A stretch of 64,000 nucleotides of DNA. It comes from Priestia megaterium NBRC 15308 = ATCC 14581 (GTDB lineage Bacteria; Bacillota; Bacilli; Bacillales; Bacillaceae_H). Below are positions 55,262 through 64,000 of the stretch, piece by piece. The stretch spans positions 1,240,001 through 1,304,000 of the forward strand of contig NZ_CP009920.1 in NCBI RefSeq assembly GCF_000832985.1, read 5' to 3'. A program made the position numbers and the translations under genes. Each line of letters opens with the position of its first letter. Positions within the stretch are counted from its first letter, which is position 1. The notes below the pieces were generated by a model. That model saw only the letters and a program-made list of their open reading frames with translations, was not told where the DNA came from and searched no databases.

Positions 55262-55645
55262 ATGTCAGCAATTACAGCAGTACTCATTTTACTTGGAGTA
55301 ATCATCATATACTCTGTCGTTATGTTCTTTGTCCAACGTCGCATTATGAAAACGTTAACTGAAGAAGAATTCCGCAGCGGCTACCGCAAGGCACAGCTAG
55401 TTGATATTCGTGAACCGAATGAATTCGAAAACGGACATATTTTAGGCGCACGAAATATTCCTCTTTCACAGTTCCGTATGCGCATTAAAGAATTTCGTCC
55501 AGATCAGCCTGTCTACATCTATTGTCAAAGCGGAATGCGCACAGGACGCGCAGCACAAATGCTTCGTCGCCACGGTGTTCAAGAAATCTATGATTTAAAA
55601 GGCGGCTTCAAAATGTGGAACGGTAAAGTGAAAAAGAAAAAATAA
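55262..55645 (+). CDS. yqhL: Membrane-anchored rhodanese-domain protein YqhL
   Basis: A 127-residue protein with one N-terminal transmembrane helix (ITAVLILLGVIIIYSVVMFFV) and a single rhodanese domain with VDIREPNEFENGHILGARNIP and the active-site loop CQSGMRTGRA, whose Cys would carry the persulfide. It probably acts in sulfur transfer at the membrane; the partner is unknown. The ATG at 55262 follows AAAGGAAG. It is divergent from lipM and ends in its own terminator, convergent with gcvPB. Confidence 0.87.
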   Translation: MSAITAVLILLGVIIIYSVVMFFVQRRIMKTLTEEEFRSGYRKAQLVDIREPNEFENGHILGARNIPLSQFRMRIKEFRPDQPVYIYCQSGMRTGRAAQMLRRHGVQEIYDLKGGFKMWNGKVKKKK

Positions 55646-55658
55646 TGGTATGTATATA

Positions 55659-55688
55659 GAAAAACCTCGCCTTTGGGCGAGGTTTTTT
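55659..55688. terminator. Terminator between yqhL and gcvPB
   Basis: AAAACCTCGCC and GGCGAGGTTTT form a perfect hairpin with a T run on the plus strand and A-rich flank on the other, between convergent genes. Confidence 0.85.
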
Positions 55689-55689
55689 G

Positions 55690-57168
55690 TTAGACGTTTT
55701 GAACAGCCTGTTCTTTCTGATAGCGAAGAACTGGCTTTCTCGCTGCCAGCGTTTCATCAAGGCGCTTCACAACCGTTGTATGCGGAGCTTCCTGTACGAC
55801 TTCAGGCGTTTCTTCTGCTTCTTTTGCAATTTGAATCATCGCATCGATAAACGCATCTAGCGTTTCTTTCGACTCCGTTTCCGTTGGTTCGATCATCATG
55901 CACTCTTCTACGATAAGCGGGAAGTAGATAGTCGGCGGATGATAGCCAAAATCAAGCAGTCGTTTCGCAATATCCAATGTGCGCACGCCAAGCTTTTTCT
56001 GACGTTTGCCAGATAAAACAAATTCGTGCTTACAGTGACGGTCAAACGGAAGCTCATAGTGTTCTGCTAAACGACGCATCATATAGTTGGCATTTAGCAC
56101 AGCGTTTTCCGTCACCGCTTTTAAGCCGTCTGGACCCATTGAACGAATATACGTATAAGCGCGAACGTTAATACCGAAGTTGCCGTAAAACGGCTTTACA
56201 CGTCCAATTGACTGAGGACGGTTATAGTCAAAGTGATAGCCTTGTTCTGTTTTCACAAGCACTGGTTTAGGCAAATACGGAATTAAATCTGCTTTTACCC
56301 CTACCGGACCAGAGCCAGGACCGCCTCCTCCATGAGGGCCTGTAAACGTTTTATGAAGATTTAAATGAACAACGTCAAACCCCATATCTCCAGGACGGGC
56401 TTTACTTAATACTGCGTTTAAATTTGCACCATCATAATAAAGCTTTCCACCTGCTGCGTGAACAATTTCAGCCATTTCTAAAATATCTTCTTCAAATAAT
56501 CCCAGCGTATTTGGGTTTGTTAACATTAAAGCGGCTGTATCTTCTCCTACTACGCGGCGTAAATCCTCTAAGTCCACTAAACCATGTTCGTTTGATTTTA
56601 CCGTTACCGTTTCAAATCCCGCAACTGTTGCCGAAGCCGGGTTCGTTCCGTGAGCTGAGTCTGGAACAATGACTTTTGTTCGCTGCGTCTCACCATTTGC
56701 TTCATGATAGGCACGAATCATCATAAGCCCGGTCCACTCGCCGTGAGCACCTGCTGCTGGCTGAAGTGTTACTTCATCCATTCCTGTAATTTCTGTTAAA
56801 TGCTCTTGTAAATCATATAAAAGTTCGAGAGCACCTTGAACCGTTTGCTCATCTTGAAGCGGATGAATATGCGCAAACCCAGCAATGCGTGCTGCTTGTT
56901 CATTCACTTTTGGATTATATTTCATCGTACATGAACCAAGCGGATAAAACCCTGAGTCTACCCCGTGATTTCGTTTTGAAAGCGCGGTGTAATGACGCAT
57001 AATATCGAGTTCTGATACTTCAGGAAGCTCAGGAGCTTTGGTACGCACATACGCTTTCCCAAGCAGTTCTTCAGCATTTACTTGCGGCACATCTAACTCT
57101 GGCAATGAATAGCCGATTCGCCCTTCTTTACTGCTTTCAAAAATAAGTGATTGATTTTGATTAAGCAT
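55690..57168 (-). CDS. gcvPB: Glycine dehydrogenase (decarboxylating), subunit 2
   Basis: PLP-carrying half of the split P-protein of the glycine cleavage system. The PLP Lys is in [20 protein letters not shown], and [18 protein letters not shown] is the conserved start of the domain. The ATG at 57168 ([13 protein letters not shown]) is behind GGGGG and overlaps the gcvPA stop by 8 bp; the frame extends six codons upstream without support. It has 492 residues. It is the last gene of gcvT-gcvPA-gcvPB. Confidence 0.95.
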   Translation of the reverse strand: MLNQNQSLIFESSKEGRIGYSLPELDVPQVNAEELLGKAYVRTKAPELPEVSELDIMRHYTALSKRNHGVDSGFYPLGSCTMKYNPKVNEQAARIAGFAHIHPLQDEQTVQGALELLYDLQEHLTEITGMDEVTLQPAAGAHGEWTGLMMIRAYHEANGETQRTKVIVPDSAHGTNPASATVAGFETVTVKSNEHGLVDLEDLRRVVGEDTAALMLTNPNTLGLFEEDILEMAEIVHAAGGKLYYDGANLNAVLSKARPGDMGFDVVHLNLHKTFTGPHGGGGPGSGPVGVKADLIPYLPKPVLVKTEQGYHFDYNRPQSIGRVKPFYGNFGINVRAYTYIRSMGPDGLKAVTENAVLNANYMMRRLAEHYELPFDRHCKHEFVLSGKRQKKLGVRTLDIAKRLLDFGYHPPTIYFPLIVEECMMIEPTETESKETLDAFIDAMIQIAKEAEETPEVVQEAPHTTVVKRLDETLAARKPVLRYQKEQAVQNV

Positions 57169-58507
57169 GAAGATCCCCCAATTCATTTACAAGTTGGTCA
57201 ATTTCCTCTTTTGTACGGAGCTCTGTAAAAGCAAGCAGCATGTGATTTTCAAGCGCTTGGTTATCACGGCTAAGATCATAACCGCCAATTATTTTTGATG
57301 CTAATAAATGATTGTTTGCTTCTGTTACCGAAACCGGAAGCTTCACGACTAATTCGTTAAAAAACGGTCCTTCAAATGCTACATTTACCCCTTTTGCCTT
57401 TAACGCTTCATATGCATAATGCGTTTTTGATAAGTTTTGCAGCGCCATTTCTTTTACACCTTGCTTGCCTAAAGCTGTCATTGCAACTGATGCTGCTAAA
57501 GCATTTAACGCTTGATTTGAACAAATGTTAGACGTCGCTTTATCGCGGCGTATATGCTGTTCACGCGCTTGAAGGGTTAAAACAAACCCTCGCTTACCGT
57601 TTTCATCGACCGTTTGCCCTACTAATCGTCCTGGGATTTTTCGCATAAGCTTAGACGTAGTTGCAAAGTATCCGCAGTGCGGGCCTCCAAATTGACTTGG
57701 AATACCAAATGGCTGTGCATCTCCAATGACAATATCAGCTCCGAATTCTCCAGGAGGCGTAAGTAAACCTAATGATAAAGGATTGCTTGAAACCACAAAC
57801 ATGCATTTTTCTTTATGGGTAATTTCTTCAATTTCTTTTAACGGCTCGATTTGTCCGTAGAAATTTGGATACTGGACAATAACAGCTGCCACGTCACTCC
57901 CCATCTCTTTTTCTAATGCAATCATATCTGTTACGCCGTCTGCTGAAGGGATTTCTACCACTTCAATGTATTGACCCTTCGCATACGTTTTTAACACATC
58001 TTTGGACTCAGGGTGAACAGCCGCAGAGACAAGTACTTTTTTCTTTTTTGTTTGACCCGCACTGAGCATAGCGGCTTCTGCTAAAGCAGTTCCTCCGTCA
58101 TACATAGAAGAATTAGCCACGTCCATCCCCGTTAACTCACAAATCATTGTTTGAAATTCAAAGATGGCCTGAAGTTCTCCTTGAGAAATTTCCGGTTGAT
58201 ACGGAGTATAGGCCGTATAAAATTCCGAACGAGAAATAACATGATCAACAATAACCGGCATGTAATGATCGTAAACTCCTGCTCCTAAAAAAGAAGCATA
58301 GTCTTTTAAATGAGCATTTTTAGCAGCCATACTATTTAATTCTTTTAACAGCTGAGGCTCTGAAGCCGCTTTTTTAATATTGTATTCTCCTTGAAAACGA
58401 ACGCGCTGCGGAATATCTGAAAATAAATCATCAACAGATGAAACACCAATTGCTGCTAACATTTGCTGCTGATCTTGTTCTGTCATTGGTAAATAGCGAT
58501 GTAACAT
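57161..58507 (-). CDS. gcvPA: Glycine dehydrogenase (decarboxylating), subunit 1
   Basis: Non-PLP-Lys half of the two-subunit P-protein, which decarboxylates glycine and passes the aminomethyl group to GcvH. It begins [20 protein letters not shown] and has the family segments [34 protein letters not shown] and [22 protein letters not shown]. It has 448 residues. It is 20 bp after gcvT. The split P-protein is usual for Bacillus. Confidence 0.96.
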   Translation of the reverse strand: MLHRYLPMTEQDQQQMLAAIGVSSVDDLFSDIPQRVRFQGEYNIKKAASEPQLLKELNSMAAKNAHLKDYASFLGAGVYDHYMPVIVDHVISRSEFYTAYTPYQPEISQGELQAIFEFQTMICELTGMDVANSSMYDGGTALAEAAMLSAGQTKKKKVLVSAAVHPESKDVLKTYAKGQYIEVVEIPSADGVTDMIALEKEMGSDVAAVIVQYPNFYGQIEPLKEIEEITHKEKCMFVVSSNPLSLGLLTPPGEFGADIVIGDAQPFGIPSQFGGPHCGYFATTSKLMRKIPGRLVGQTVDENGKRGFVLTLQAREQHIRRDKATSNICSNQALNALAASVAMTALGKQGVKEMALQNLSKTHYAYEALKAKGVNVAFEGPFFNELVVKLPVSVTEANNHLLASKIIGGYDLSRDNQALENHMLLAFTELRTKEEIDQLVNELGDLHA

Positions 58508-58527
58508 GTTAAATTCCTCCCCAAAGC

Positions 58528-59628
58528 TTACTTTGAACGTTTATAAAAAGGTGTTGAAACCACTTTTGCTTTTAAGCGTTTTTTCCGAACCTGCACTTCC
58601 ACTTCTTGACCAAGCTCTGTATACTCTGCTGACAATAGTGCTAGACCGATGTTTTTCCTTAATGTCGGTGACTGTGTACCTGTTGTCACAAATCCAATTT
58701 GTTCTTCATCTGCAAATACTTCGTAACCGTGTCTTGGTATACCTTTATCAATCATTTCAATTCCTACCAGCTTACGAGGTGCCCCGCTTTCACGCTGTTC
58801 TTTTAACACTTCTTTTCCAATAAAGCTGTCTTTGTTCGTTTTTACTGCAAATCCAATTCGAGCTTCAATGGGCGTAATATCTTTTGAAAGCTCTTGACCA
58901 TATAAAGCCAAAGTAGCTTCAAAACGAAGCGTATCGCGAGCGCCTAATCCGCAAGGCAACACACCTTCATCACTGCCAGCTTCTAAAATAGCCGTCCACA
59001 AGTGAGAGGCGTCAGCTGAAGAACAATAAATTTCAAAGCCATCTTCTCCGGTGTACCCAGTACGTGAAACGAGAGCTTTTACATTCGCTACTTCTACATC
59101 ATCAGCAAATGTAAATGGCTTTAACAAAGCTAAATTTTCGTTCGTTAACGTTTGTAAAACTTTTTCTGCTACAGGACCTTGCAAAGCTAGCTGCGCAGTT
59201 TCATCAGACTGATTAACGAGCGTTACATCTCCTTGTTTGTGAGATACCAGCCACTCATAGTCTTTTTGAATATTAGCAGCGTTTACGACTAGCAAATACT
59301 CTTGATCTGCTTTTTTATAAATCAGCAAATCATCTACCGTGCCTCCGTCTTCATAACACATAGCCGTATACTGCGCTTTTCCATCTACGAGGGCAGAAAC
59401 GTCATTTGTCATCGTGTGCTGAAGAAAAGCTAAGCTATCAGCTCCTGTTACAAGAATTTCTCCCATATGAGAGACATCAAAAAGGCCTGCCTTTGTACGT
59501 ACAGCTTCATGCTCTTCTTTAATAGAAGAAAATTGAACGGGAAGAGCCCATCCTCCAAAATCAATTGTTTTGGCACCATATTTTTGATAGGTATCATAAA
59601 GCGGCGTTTTGTGTAATTCTGTTGTCAT
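58528..59628 (-). CDS. gcvT: Aminomethyltransferase (glycine cleavage T-protein)
   Basis: Releases ammonia from aminomethyl-GcvH and makes 5,10-methylene-tetrahydrofolate. [15 protein letters not shown], the catalytic Asp segment [32 protein letters not shown] and [21 protein letters not shown] are diagnostic, and the C-terminal domain has [24 protein letters not shown]. It has 366 residues. It is the first gene of the operon, about 80 bp downstream of the riboswitch terminator. Confidence 0.97.
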   Translation of the reverse strand: MTTELHKTPLYDTYQKYGAKTIDFGGWALPVQFSSIKEEHEAVRTKAGLFDVSHMGEILVTGADSLAFLQHTMTNDVSALVDGKAQYTAMCYEDGGTVDDLLIYKKADQEYLLVVNAANIQKDYEWLVSHKQGDVTLVNQSDETAQLALQGPVAEKVLQTLTNENLALLKPFTFADDVEVANVKALVSRTGYTGEDGFEIYCSSADASHLWTAILEAGSDEGVLPCGLGARDTLRFEATLALYGQELSKDITPIEARIGFAVKTNKDSFIGKEVLKEQRESGAPRKLVGIEMIDKGIPRHGYEVFADEEQIGFVTTGTQSPTLRKNIGLALLSAEYTELGQEVEVQVRKKRLKAKVVSTPFYKRSK

Positions 59629-59710
59629 TTTTATGTCCTCCTCTTTTTCACGTGAAACTTTTCATAACGGGGAGTTTTCAAATAGTGTGGGGATCACTAT
59701 GTATCCAAAC

Positions 59711-59763
59711 AAAAAAGGACAGAAAACCCCCTACTGTATTTAGTAGGAAGTCTCTGTCCTTTT
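59711..59763 (-). terminator. Riboswitch-controlled terminator of gcvT
   Basis: On the minus strand GGACAGAGACTTCCTACT and AGTAGG...TTCTGTCC pair and are followed by TTTTTTG. The 5' arm overlaps the end of the second glycine aptamer (ACAGAG), as needed for ligand-dependent switching. Confidence 0.8.
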
Positions 59764-59926
59764 CACCTGAAAGTTTACCTATAAACGAATAGGTTTGCCT
59801 CGTGGGTGGTCTATAAACGTATAGACACTCTCCAGAGCTGCGTCAAACAAGAGTCTTTTTGCCTGAGAGATTCACAATTTTATTGCTTGCTCCTTCGGCG
59901 CTACATTCAAGTAGTCTCTCCCCGTG
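59755..59926 (-). promoter_or_regulatory. Tandem glycine riboswitch
   Basis: Two consecutive gcvT-type aptamers on the minus strand. The first (about 59848-59926) has GGGGAGAGACTAC, GCGCCGAAGGAGCAAGC and CTCTCAGGCAAAAAGACTC. The second (about 59755-59838) has CTCTGGAGAG, CACCCACGAGGCAAAC and TTTCAGGTGAAAAGGACAGAG. Glycine binding should prevent the downstream terminator and switch the gcv operon on, as established for B. subtilis. The remaining gap to yqhH (59927-60113) holds only the two divergent promoter regions. Confidence 0.95.
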
Positions 59927-60113
59927 TCGTCATTCGCTTCTATAAAATTGGTAAAGTTGGGCATACTACTGAAAGATGTATCTATCTTTATTCACACAAT
60001 CATTTGTAAAGTGCTAATCTATTTTCTTTTTCAAATTTTCTAAATATATTTTTATCCTACCTGATTCTTATCATTTGTTCAATAAAAATTTTTTACAAAG
60101 GAGCATTTTTATC

Positions 60114-61787
60114 ATGAAAGTGAAATTAAACATCGATGAAACATGGGAAGCAGCCTTCTCAACTAAATTGGAGCAAGACGGACCCTGGTCTGCATGGGAT
60201 TTGTATAAACTTGCCTATGAAATAGAAGACCAAACGCTTATCTCAGAATTTGAAGGACTACAAAGCCCAAAACATCTAGCCGATTTAACGCCGCTTCCTC
60301 ATCAGCTCGAAGTAGCCAAACAAGTAGTTGAAACAATGAATGGAAAAGCCATTTTAGCAGATGAAGTAGGACTGGGCAAAACGATTGAAGCAGGGTTAAT
60401 TTTGAAGGAATATATGATTCGCGGACTTGTTAAAAAAGTTCTCATTTTAGTTCCAGCTTCGCTTGTTTCCCAGTGGGCTATGGAATTGAACCAAAAATTT
60501 TATATTCCCGCAGTCCCTCAAAGAAAATCATATGTGTGGGATCAGTGTGACATCGTTGTGTCTTCAATTGATACAGCAAAACGTTCTCCTCATCGAGAAA
60601 TTGTGCTAGAACAAGACTACGACCTCATCATCATTGATGAAGCTCATAAACTTAAAAACAACAAAACAAAAAACTATGAATTTGTGCAAAGTCTAAAAAA
60701 GAAATTTTGTCTGTTGCTAACCGCAACACCGATTCAAAATCGAATTGAAGAAATTTTTAACTTAGTCTCTCTTTTAAAGCCTGGTCATCTCGGCAATAAA
60801 GACTATTTCGAAGAATTATTTTCCGCTAAAAAACGCTCTTTGCAAAACGATGAACACTTAAAAGAGCTTGTTAACAAAGTTATGATTCGAAATCGCCGCC
60901 ACGATACGGGTATCGAATGGACGAAGCGAATTGTTCAAACCATTCCTGTTGAATTCTCGCCGAAAGAACGGGAGCTATACGATGCGATTACATCTTTTAA
61001 AGGAAACGGACTCCACCCTTCAAGCGCTTTTTCAATTTTAACCCTGCAGCGAGAGGCCTGCAGCAGCCGTGAAGCGGTGTATATGACATTAAAAAACATG
61101 CTGGAACGTCAGGAAGATCCAAACAGCGCATTAACGGAACATATGATTACTCCGTTAATGGAACTACTTCAGCAAGTGCCGCAAAATGCAAAAGCAGAAA
61201 AAGTTCTGGAGCTCGTTCAAAAAATTGATGACAAAGTCATTATTTTCACTGAGTACAGAGCAACTCAACTGTATTTACAGTGGTATTTAAAACAGCACGG
61301 AATTACCTCTGTACCGTTTAGAGGAGGATTTAAGCGAGGTAAAAAAGACTGGATGAAGCAGCTTTTTGAAAGCCACGCGCAAGTATTTATTGCCACTGAA
61401 GCGGGCGGAGAAGGAATCAATCTTCAGTTTTGTCATCATATTATTAACTATGATCTGCCGTGGAATCCAATGCGTCTAGAACAGCGAATTGGAAGGGTCC
61501 ATCGTTTAGGTCAAAAACATGATGTTCACATTTACAATTTAGCCATTCAACATACGGTCGAAGAACATATTTTAAAATTGTTATACGAAAAAATAAATCT
61601 TTTTGAACGAGTTGTTGGAGAGTTAGATGATATTTTAACAAAGCTTGATTTAAAAAATATCGAAGAGCATATTCAAGATATTTTATTTCATTCACGGAGT
61701 GAAGGAGAAATAAAAATCAAAATGGAGAACTTGACGTCTATTATTCAATACGAAGACAGCGAGGAGGATCAGCATGCAGCAAACTGA
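60114..61787 (+). CDS. yqhH: SNF2/DEAD-type helicase YqhH
   Basis: Swi2/Snf2-family ATPase that would translocate on double-stranded nucleic acid. Motif I is DEVGLGKTIEAGLIL, motif II DEAH, motif III LLTATPIQN, motif V ATEAGGEGINLQFC and motif VI QRIGRVHRLGQ, so all catalytic elements are intact. It has 557 residues from the ATG at 60114, which is behind AAAGGAG. The frame extends 13 codons upstream without a site. It overlaps yqhG by 14 bp. The specific role is not known to me; RapA/HepA-like functions in polymerase recycling are possible. Confidence 0.9.
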   Translation: MKVKLNIDETWEAAFSTKLEQDGPWSAWDLYKLAYEIEDQTLISEFEGLQSPKHLADLTPLPHQLEVAKQVVETMNGKAILADEVGLGKTIEAGLILKEYMIRGLVKKVLILVPASLVSQWAMELNQKFYIPAVPQRKSYVWDQCDIVVSSIDTAKRSPHREIVLEQDYDLIIIDEAHKLKNNKTKNYEFVQSLKKKFCLLLTATPIQNRIEEIFNLVSLLKPGHLGNKDYFEELFSAKKRSLQNDEHLKELVNKVMIRNRRHDTGIEWTKRIVQTIPVEFSPKERELYDAITSFKGNGLHPSSAFSILTLQREACSSREAVYMTLKNMLERQEDPNSALTEHMITPLMELLQQVPQNAKAEKVLELVQKIDDKVIIFTEYRATQLYLQWYLKQHGITSVPFRGGFKRGKKDWMKQLFESHAQVFIATEAGGEGINLQFCHHIINYDLPWNPMRLEQRIGRVHRLGQKHDVHIYNLAIQHTVEEHILKLLYEKINLFERVVGELDDILTKLDLKNIEEHIQDILFHSRSEGEIKIKMENLTSIIQYEDSEEDQHAAN

Positions 61788-62598
61788 TATTCATCAATTT
61801 TTAAAGCGTTACTTTCTAGCTAATAATTGTTCTATTATCACAGAAACGCCATCTTATCTAACGGTTCAATTAACGATCGAACTTGACAAAGAGTTGATGA
61901 ATCGTCCATTTTATTGGCATTATGTTGAAAAGACAGGCGGAGAAGCAAATCCTGCTTCACTCACTTTCATTACAGACCCAGCGTTTGAAGATGATTCTGT
62001 TCAAGGAGAACGAATTCATTTTGGTTCACCTAGGCTGCATCAAATTTTCGCTTCTACTCAAAAGCTAGGCGGATTTATTCATCTGTATGAACAAGTTGCA
62101 TCAGCACAGCCAACAAATCAGCCTTTACACCCTTGGCTTGCGTTAAATATTAAAGTCTCGTACAAATGCGATCGTAAAAAAGATGAGCTCTTGTCGCTTG
62201 GCATTAATTTAATCAATGGACAAATTATTGAATCCTTTCATGAATTAATCATTCATCAAAATTTATCATCTAAAATCTCAGACTATTGCTTTACTCTTTC
62301 ACCTTTTATTAGGCCGAAAAGTGCGATTGCACGACTCACATCATACGTGACTGACTATGTTAAAGCTCAGCCGACTGAATGGGCAGAAAAAGCGCAGGAA
62401 AGATGGTATGAAGATTTAGCGCTTCTTGATCATTTTTACGAAACAGCAGAAGAGCTGCCAGAAATATATGTGACCGAAAAAACAGCGCTTCAAGAGCTGT
62501 ACGAACCGACTATATTATTTAAGTTTATAAACGGTGGCTTATTTTACATATCGCCTGAAACGATGTCTCGTCAATTTAACAAAACACAAGCCGGTTAA
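61774..62598 (+). CDS. yqhG: YqhG family protein
   Basis: A 274-residue, apparently soluble protein recognised as YqhG by sequence (IHQFLKRYFLANNC...LTVQLTIELDKELMNRPFYWHYVEK) and by constant association with yqhH. It starts inside the last codons of yqhH with GAGGAGGATCAGC before the ATG, so the two products are made together and may act together. No known domain is obvious to me and no function is assigned. Confidence 0.85.
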   Translation: MQQTDIHQFLKRYFLANNCSIITETPSYLTVQLTIELDKELMNRPFYWHYVEKTGGEANPASLTFITDPAFEDDSVQGERIHFGSPRLHQIFASTQKLGGFIHLYEQVASAQPTNQPLHPWLALNIKVSYKCDRKKDELLSLGINLINGQIIESFHELIIHQNLSSKISDYCFTLSPFIRPKSAIARLTSYVTDYVKAQPTEWAEKAQERWYEDLALLDHFYETAEELPEIYVTEKTALQELYEPTILFKFINGGLFYISPETMSRQFNKTQAG

Positions 62599-62632
62599 AA
62601 AAAAGATGAGCATATGATATGCTCATCTTTCT
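62599..62632. terminator. Terminator between yqhG and yqzE
   Basis: AAAGATGAGCATATGATATGCTCATCTTT hairpin with T-rich tail on the plus strand and A run on the other side, between convergent genes. Confidence 0.85.
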
Positions 62633-62808
62633 TTTTTCTTTCGATACCACAGCATAAACGACAGCGGAATCACTCCAAACCATCTGTTTGCAAAAGGTGC
62701 TCGTTCTTCTTTTTTTTGAATTTTTTTCGTTTTCCTCTCTTCTTTTGGCTGATCCATATATTGTACAAATTGCTGAGTCATATATTTTACATAATCATTC
62801 GTTTTCAT
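62623..62808 (-). CDS. yqzE: YqzE family small protein
   Basis: A 61-residue basic protein, MKTNDYVKYMTQQFVQYMDQPKEER then a Lys-rich stretch and a short hydrophobic segment WFGVIPLSFMLWY near the C-terminus, suggesting one membrane-associated helix. It matches the YqzE family found directly downstream of the comG operon in Bacillus. It has a good GAGGAGATG site. In B. subtilis it belongs to the ComK regulon through comG read-through, to my recollection. No function is known. Confidence 0.8.
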   Translation of the reverse strand: MKTNDYVKYMTQQFVQYMDQPKEERKTKKIQKKEERAPFANRWFGVIPLSFMLWYRKKKER

Positions 62809-62851
62809 ATAATCATCTCCTCAGCACTATTATATCCGGAGAGAAAGAGAC

Positions 62852-63226
62852 TTAATCCGTCCACTTCACAATGTGCTGATCCTTTTTTTGAATATATGCG
62901 GTTTCTGTCAATGCTCTTCCTTGCAGTGTTTGACACTTTATTTTTAGGATAATCATCTGTTCATCTTCACTTACTACTTCGTATGAAACCGTACCCGTTT
63001 CTAATATTAGGGGTGTAGATGGAGATTTACTATGTTCTTTTATTTCTTTTTTCACATGTACAACCGCGTTTTCTAAAAGATGCTGCAGACGATTTTTCTG
63101 CTCTACTTCTTGATAAAATGAACTTTTCGTCACAAAATAAGTGGTTTGCTGAGCTACTAACAGAAGAAAAAGCGCACAAAATGCCAAAACAACCGGGAGA
63201 ACAAACCCTTGCTCATTATGTTTCAT
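62852..63226 (-). CDS. comGG: Competence pseudopilus protein ComGG
   Basis: Minor pseudopilin of the DNA-uptake machine, last gene of the comG operon. The N-terminal region has EQGFVLPVVLAFCALFLLLVAQQT, a type IV pilin-like hydrophobic helix after a Gly-Phe. ComGG is the atypical member that lacks a standard prepilin cleavage motif. The ATG at 63226 lies within the 3' end of comGF (11-bp overlap); the frame extends two codons upstream to a TTG. It has 124 residues. Confidence 0.85.
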   Translation of the reverse strand: MKHNEQGFVLPVVLAFCALFLLLVAQQTTYFVTKSSFYQEVEQKNRLQHLLENAVVHVKKEIKEHSKSPSTPLILETGTVSYEVVSEDEQMIILKIKCQTLQGRALTETAYIQKKDQHIVKWTD

Positions 63227-63653
63227 AAGCAAGCATCAAAAACGTCGTAATGGTTTCTTCTCTAACTTTGTTAACACCGTCTGTTGAACGAATTAACAGC
63301 CTTTCTTTTTGCTGTTCATACATAATATTCTTAATGTGCTGCAGCACAACTTCATGACCGCTTTCATCCACTCGTCTTCTTATCTTGTCTTCGTAGCGTT
63401 CATAAGTGATGATCTGATTATTTTCCATTTTAAACGTAAGCGTAGTCGCATGAATTCTCACTTCTTTTGCTTCTCGATATTCCATAGCAAGTTGATTCAC
63501 AAAAATTTCCCACTCCATTTCATTCATACTAAAGTCTGGATTATATGTTTGCTTAGCTAGCGGAATAATAATGGGGAAAAATGAAACAATGAGCAAAAAA
63601 AGAGTAAAACTGACTAACATCTCTACAAGCGTAAAGCCTTTTTCACTTTTCAC
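63216..63653 (-). CDS. comGF: Competence pseudopilus protein ComGF
   Basis: Minor pseudopilin with the prepilin peptidase motif KGFTLVEMLVSF (cleavage after Gly6, Glu at +5) and a following hydrophobic helix (LFLLIVSFFPIIIPLA). The C-terminal part is a soluble strand-rich domain. It has 145 residues. It overlaps comGE by 4 bp at its start (ATGA) and comGG by 11 bp at its end. It would be cleaved by ComC. Confidence 0.9.
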   Translation of the reverse strand: MKSEKGFTLVEMLVSFTLFLLIVSFFPIIIPLAKQTYNPDFSMNEMEWEIFVNQLAMEYREAKEVRIHATTLTFKMENNQIITYERYEDKIRRRVDESGHEVVLQHIKNIMYEQQKERLLIRSTDGVNKVREETITTFLMLAYET

Positions 63654-63988
63654 TTCAACATCACATCACACTTCTTTTTCATTTTATCAGCGGAATCTGT
63701 CCATTCTACACAAAGCTTTTGAGCACTTTCTCCGTTCCATTTCAGATAAAATGCAACGTTTTCCTTTACGATTTTTTCTCGCCGTTTATATCCTGTTTCA
63801 TATTTATATTTCAATAGCTCTTCGTGCAAGATAGCATCGGCTTGATACGAGACATATTGCTTCTTTTCTGCTTCCTTCATCTGAACATACAAAGGAATAA
63901 TTGTACCGGTTAGGAGTAAAAGCATGCTAAATGACACAAGCATTTCTAACAAGGTGTAGCCCTGCTGGCCCTTACATCTTGTCCACAT
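63650..63988 (-). CDS. comGE: Competence pseudopilus protein ComGE
   Basis: Minor pseudopilin of 112 residues with prepilin motif QGYTLLEMLVSF, then hydrophobic SMLLLLTGTIIPLYVQ. It lies between comGD and comGF and overlaps both. The ATG (MWTRCKGQQ) has AGGA upstream and is within the last codons of comGD. Assignment to E rather than another pilin gene rests on order. Confidence 0.88.
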   Translation of the reverse strand: MWTRCKGQQGYTLLEMLVSFSMLLLLTGTIIPLYVQMKEAEKKQYVSYQADAILHEELLKYKYETGYKRREKIVKENVAFYLKWNGESAQKLCVEWTDSADKMKKKCDVMLK

Positions 63989-64000
63989 AAAAACGTCCTC
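63972..64000 (-). CDS. comGD: ComGD, C-terminal end only
   Basis: The last eight codons before the stop at 63972-63974 read GRFYVDKM, a plausible pseudopilin C-terminus overlapping comGE by 17 bp. The rest lies beyond the window. The call rests on gene order (comGD precedes comGE) and the open frame to the edge. Confidence 0.5.

Noticed and set aside
1-64000. CRISPR arrays, tRNA or rRNA genes, prophage or restriction-modification genes
   Set aside because: None seen: no regularly spaced repeats, no tRNA-like cloverleaf noticed, and almost every gene belongs to the conserved Bacillus chromosome backbone.

Overview
The window is chromosomal DNA from an endospore-forming, low-GC Firmicute of the Bacillaceae. 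The signs are spo0A, spoIVB, the complete spoIIIAA-AH operon, comG pilin genes, strong AGGAGG ribosome binding sites and gene order that follows the Bacillus subtilis yqj-yqi-yqh region. An adenosylcobalamin methylmalonyl-CoA mutase and a B12-dependent (class II) ribonucleotide reductase, together with overall protein similarity recalled from memory, point to Priestia (Bacillus) megaterium or a close relative. No database search was possible, so the species is an inference.

Layout. 1-1216: end of a propionyl/methylmalonyl-CoA module (mmdA, mce) behind a possible cre site, and the 31-codon Prli42 gene. 1292-5953: L,D-transpeptidase, YqjA exporter, arginine ABC transporter artPQR, bacilliredoxin brxB. 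6147-11338: meaB-mutB-mutA. 11599-21844: the sigma-54 operon ptb-bcd-buk-lpdV-bkdAA-bkdAB-bkdB and its activator bkdR, with a near-perfect -24/-12 promoter and candidate enhancer boxes. 22021-24934: yqzF, yqiK, yycC and a POT peptide transporter. 25325-38679: the conserved housekeeping/sporulation block spo0A, spoIVB, recN, ahrC, yqxC, dxs, ispA, xseB, xseA, nusB, yqhY, accC, accB; folD, expected between nusB and xseA, is missing. 39032-44280: spoIIIAH to AA, read from a sigma-E-like promoter. 44346-50661: yqhV, efp, yqhT, aroQ, yqhR, yqhQ, yqhP, yqhO, mntR. 50946-53885: nrdJ interrupted by a 381-nt group I intron. 54198-64000: lipM, yqhL, the gcvT-gcvPA-gcvPB glycine operon under a tandem glycine riboswitch, yqhH-yqhG, yqzE and the distal comG genes.

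How the genes connect. Branched-chain amino acids are deaminated by Bcd, decarboxylated by the Bkd complex and fed to Ptb/Buk or to branched-chain fatty acid synthesis. Valine and isoleucine carbon leaves as propionyl-CoA, which Mce, the mmdA product and MutAB/MeaB convert through methylmalonyl-CoA to succinyl-CoA. AccBC supplies malonyl-CoA. LipM acylates lipoyl domains, with GcvH as its known partner, so it serves both the Bkd and the glycine cleavage enzymes. AhrC, encoded here, may control artPQR. Spo0A, SpoIVB and the SpoIIIA channel are successive parts of the sporulation programme.

The most notable observation is the group I intron. Exon 1 ends at an Arg-Arg position followed directly by a TAA, the P, Q, R and S core elements are readable in order, P1 forms seven base pairs ending in the expected U-G wobble, and splicing restores one 852-residue reductase. 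Two candidate NrdR boxes exactly 32 bp apart lie upstream.
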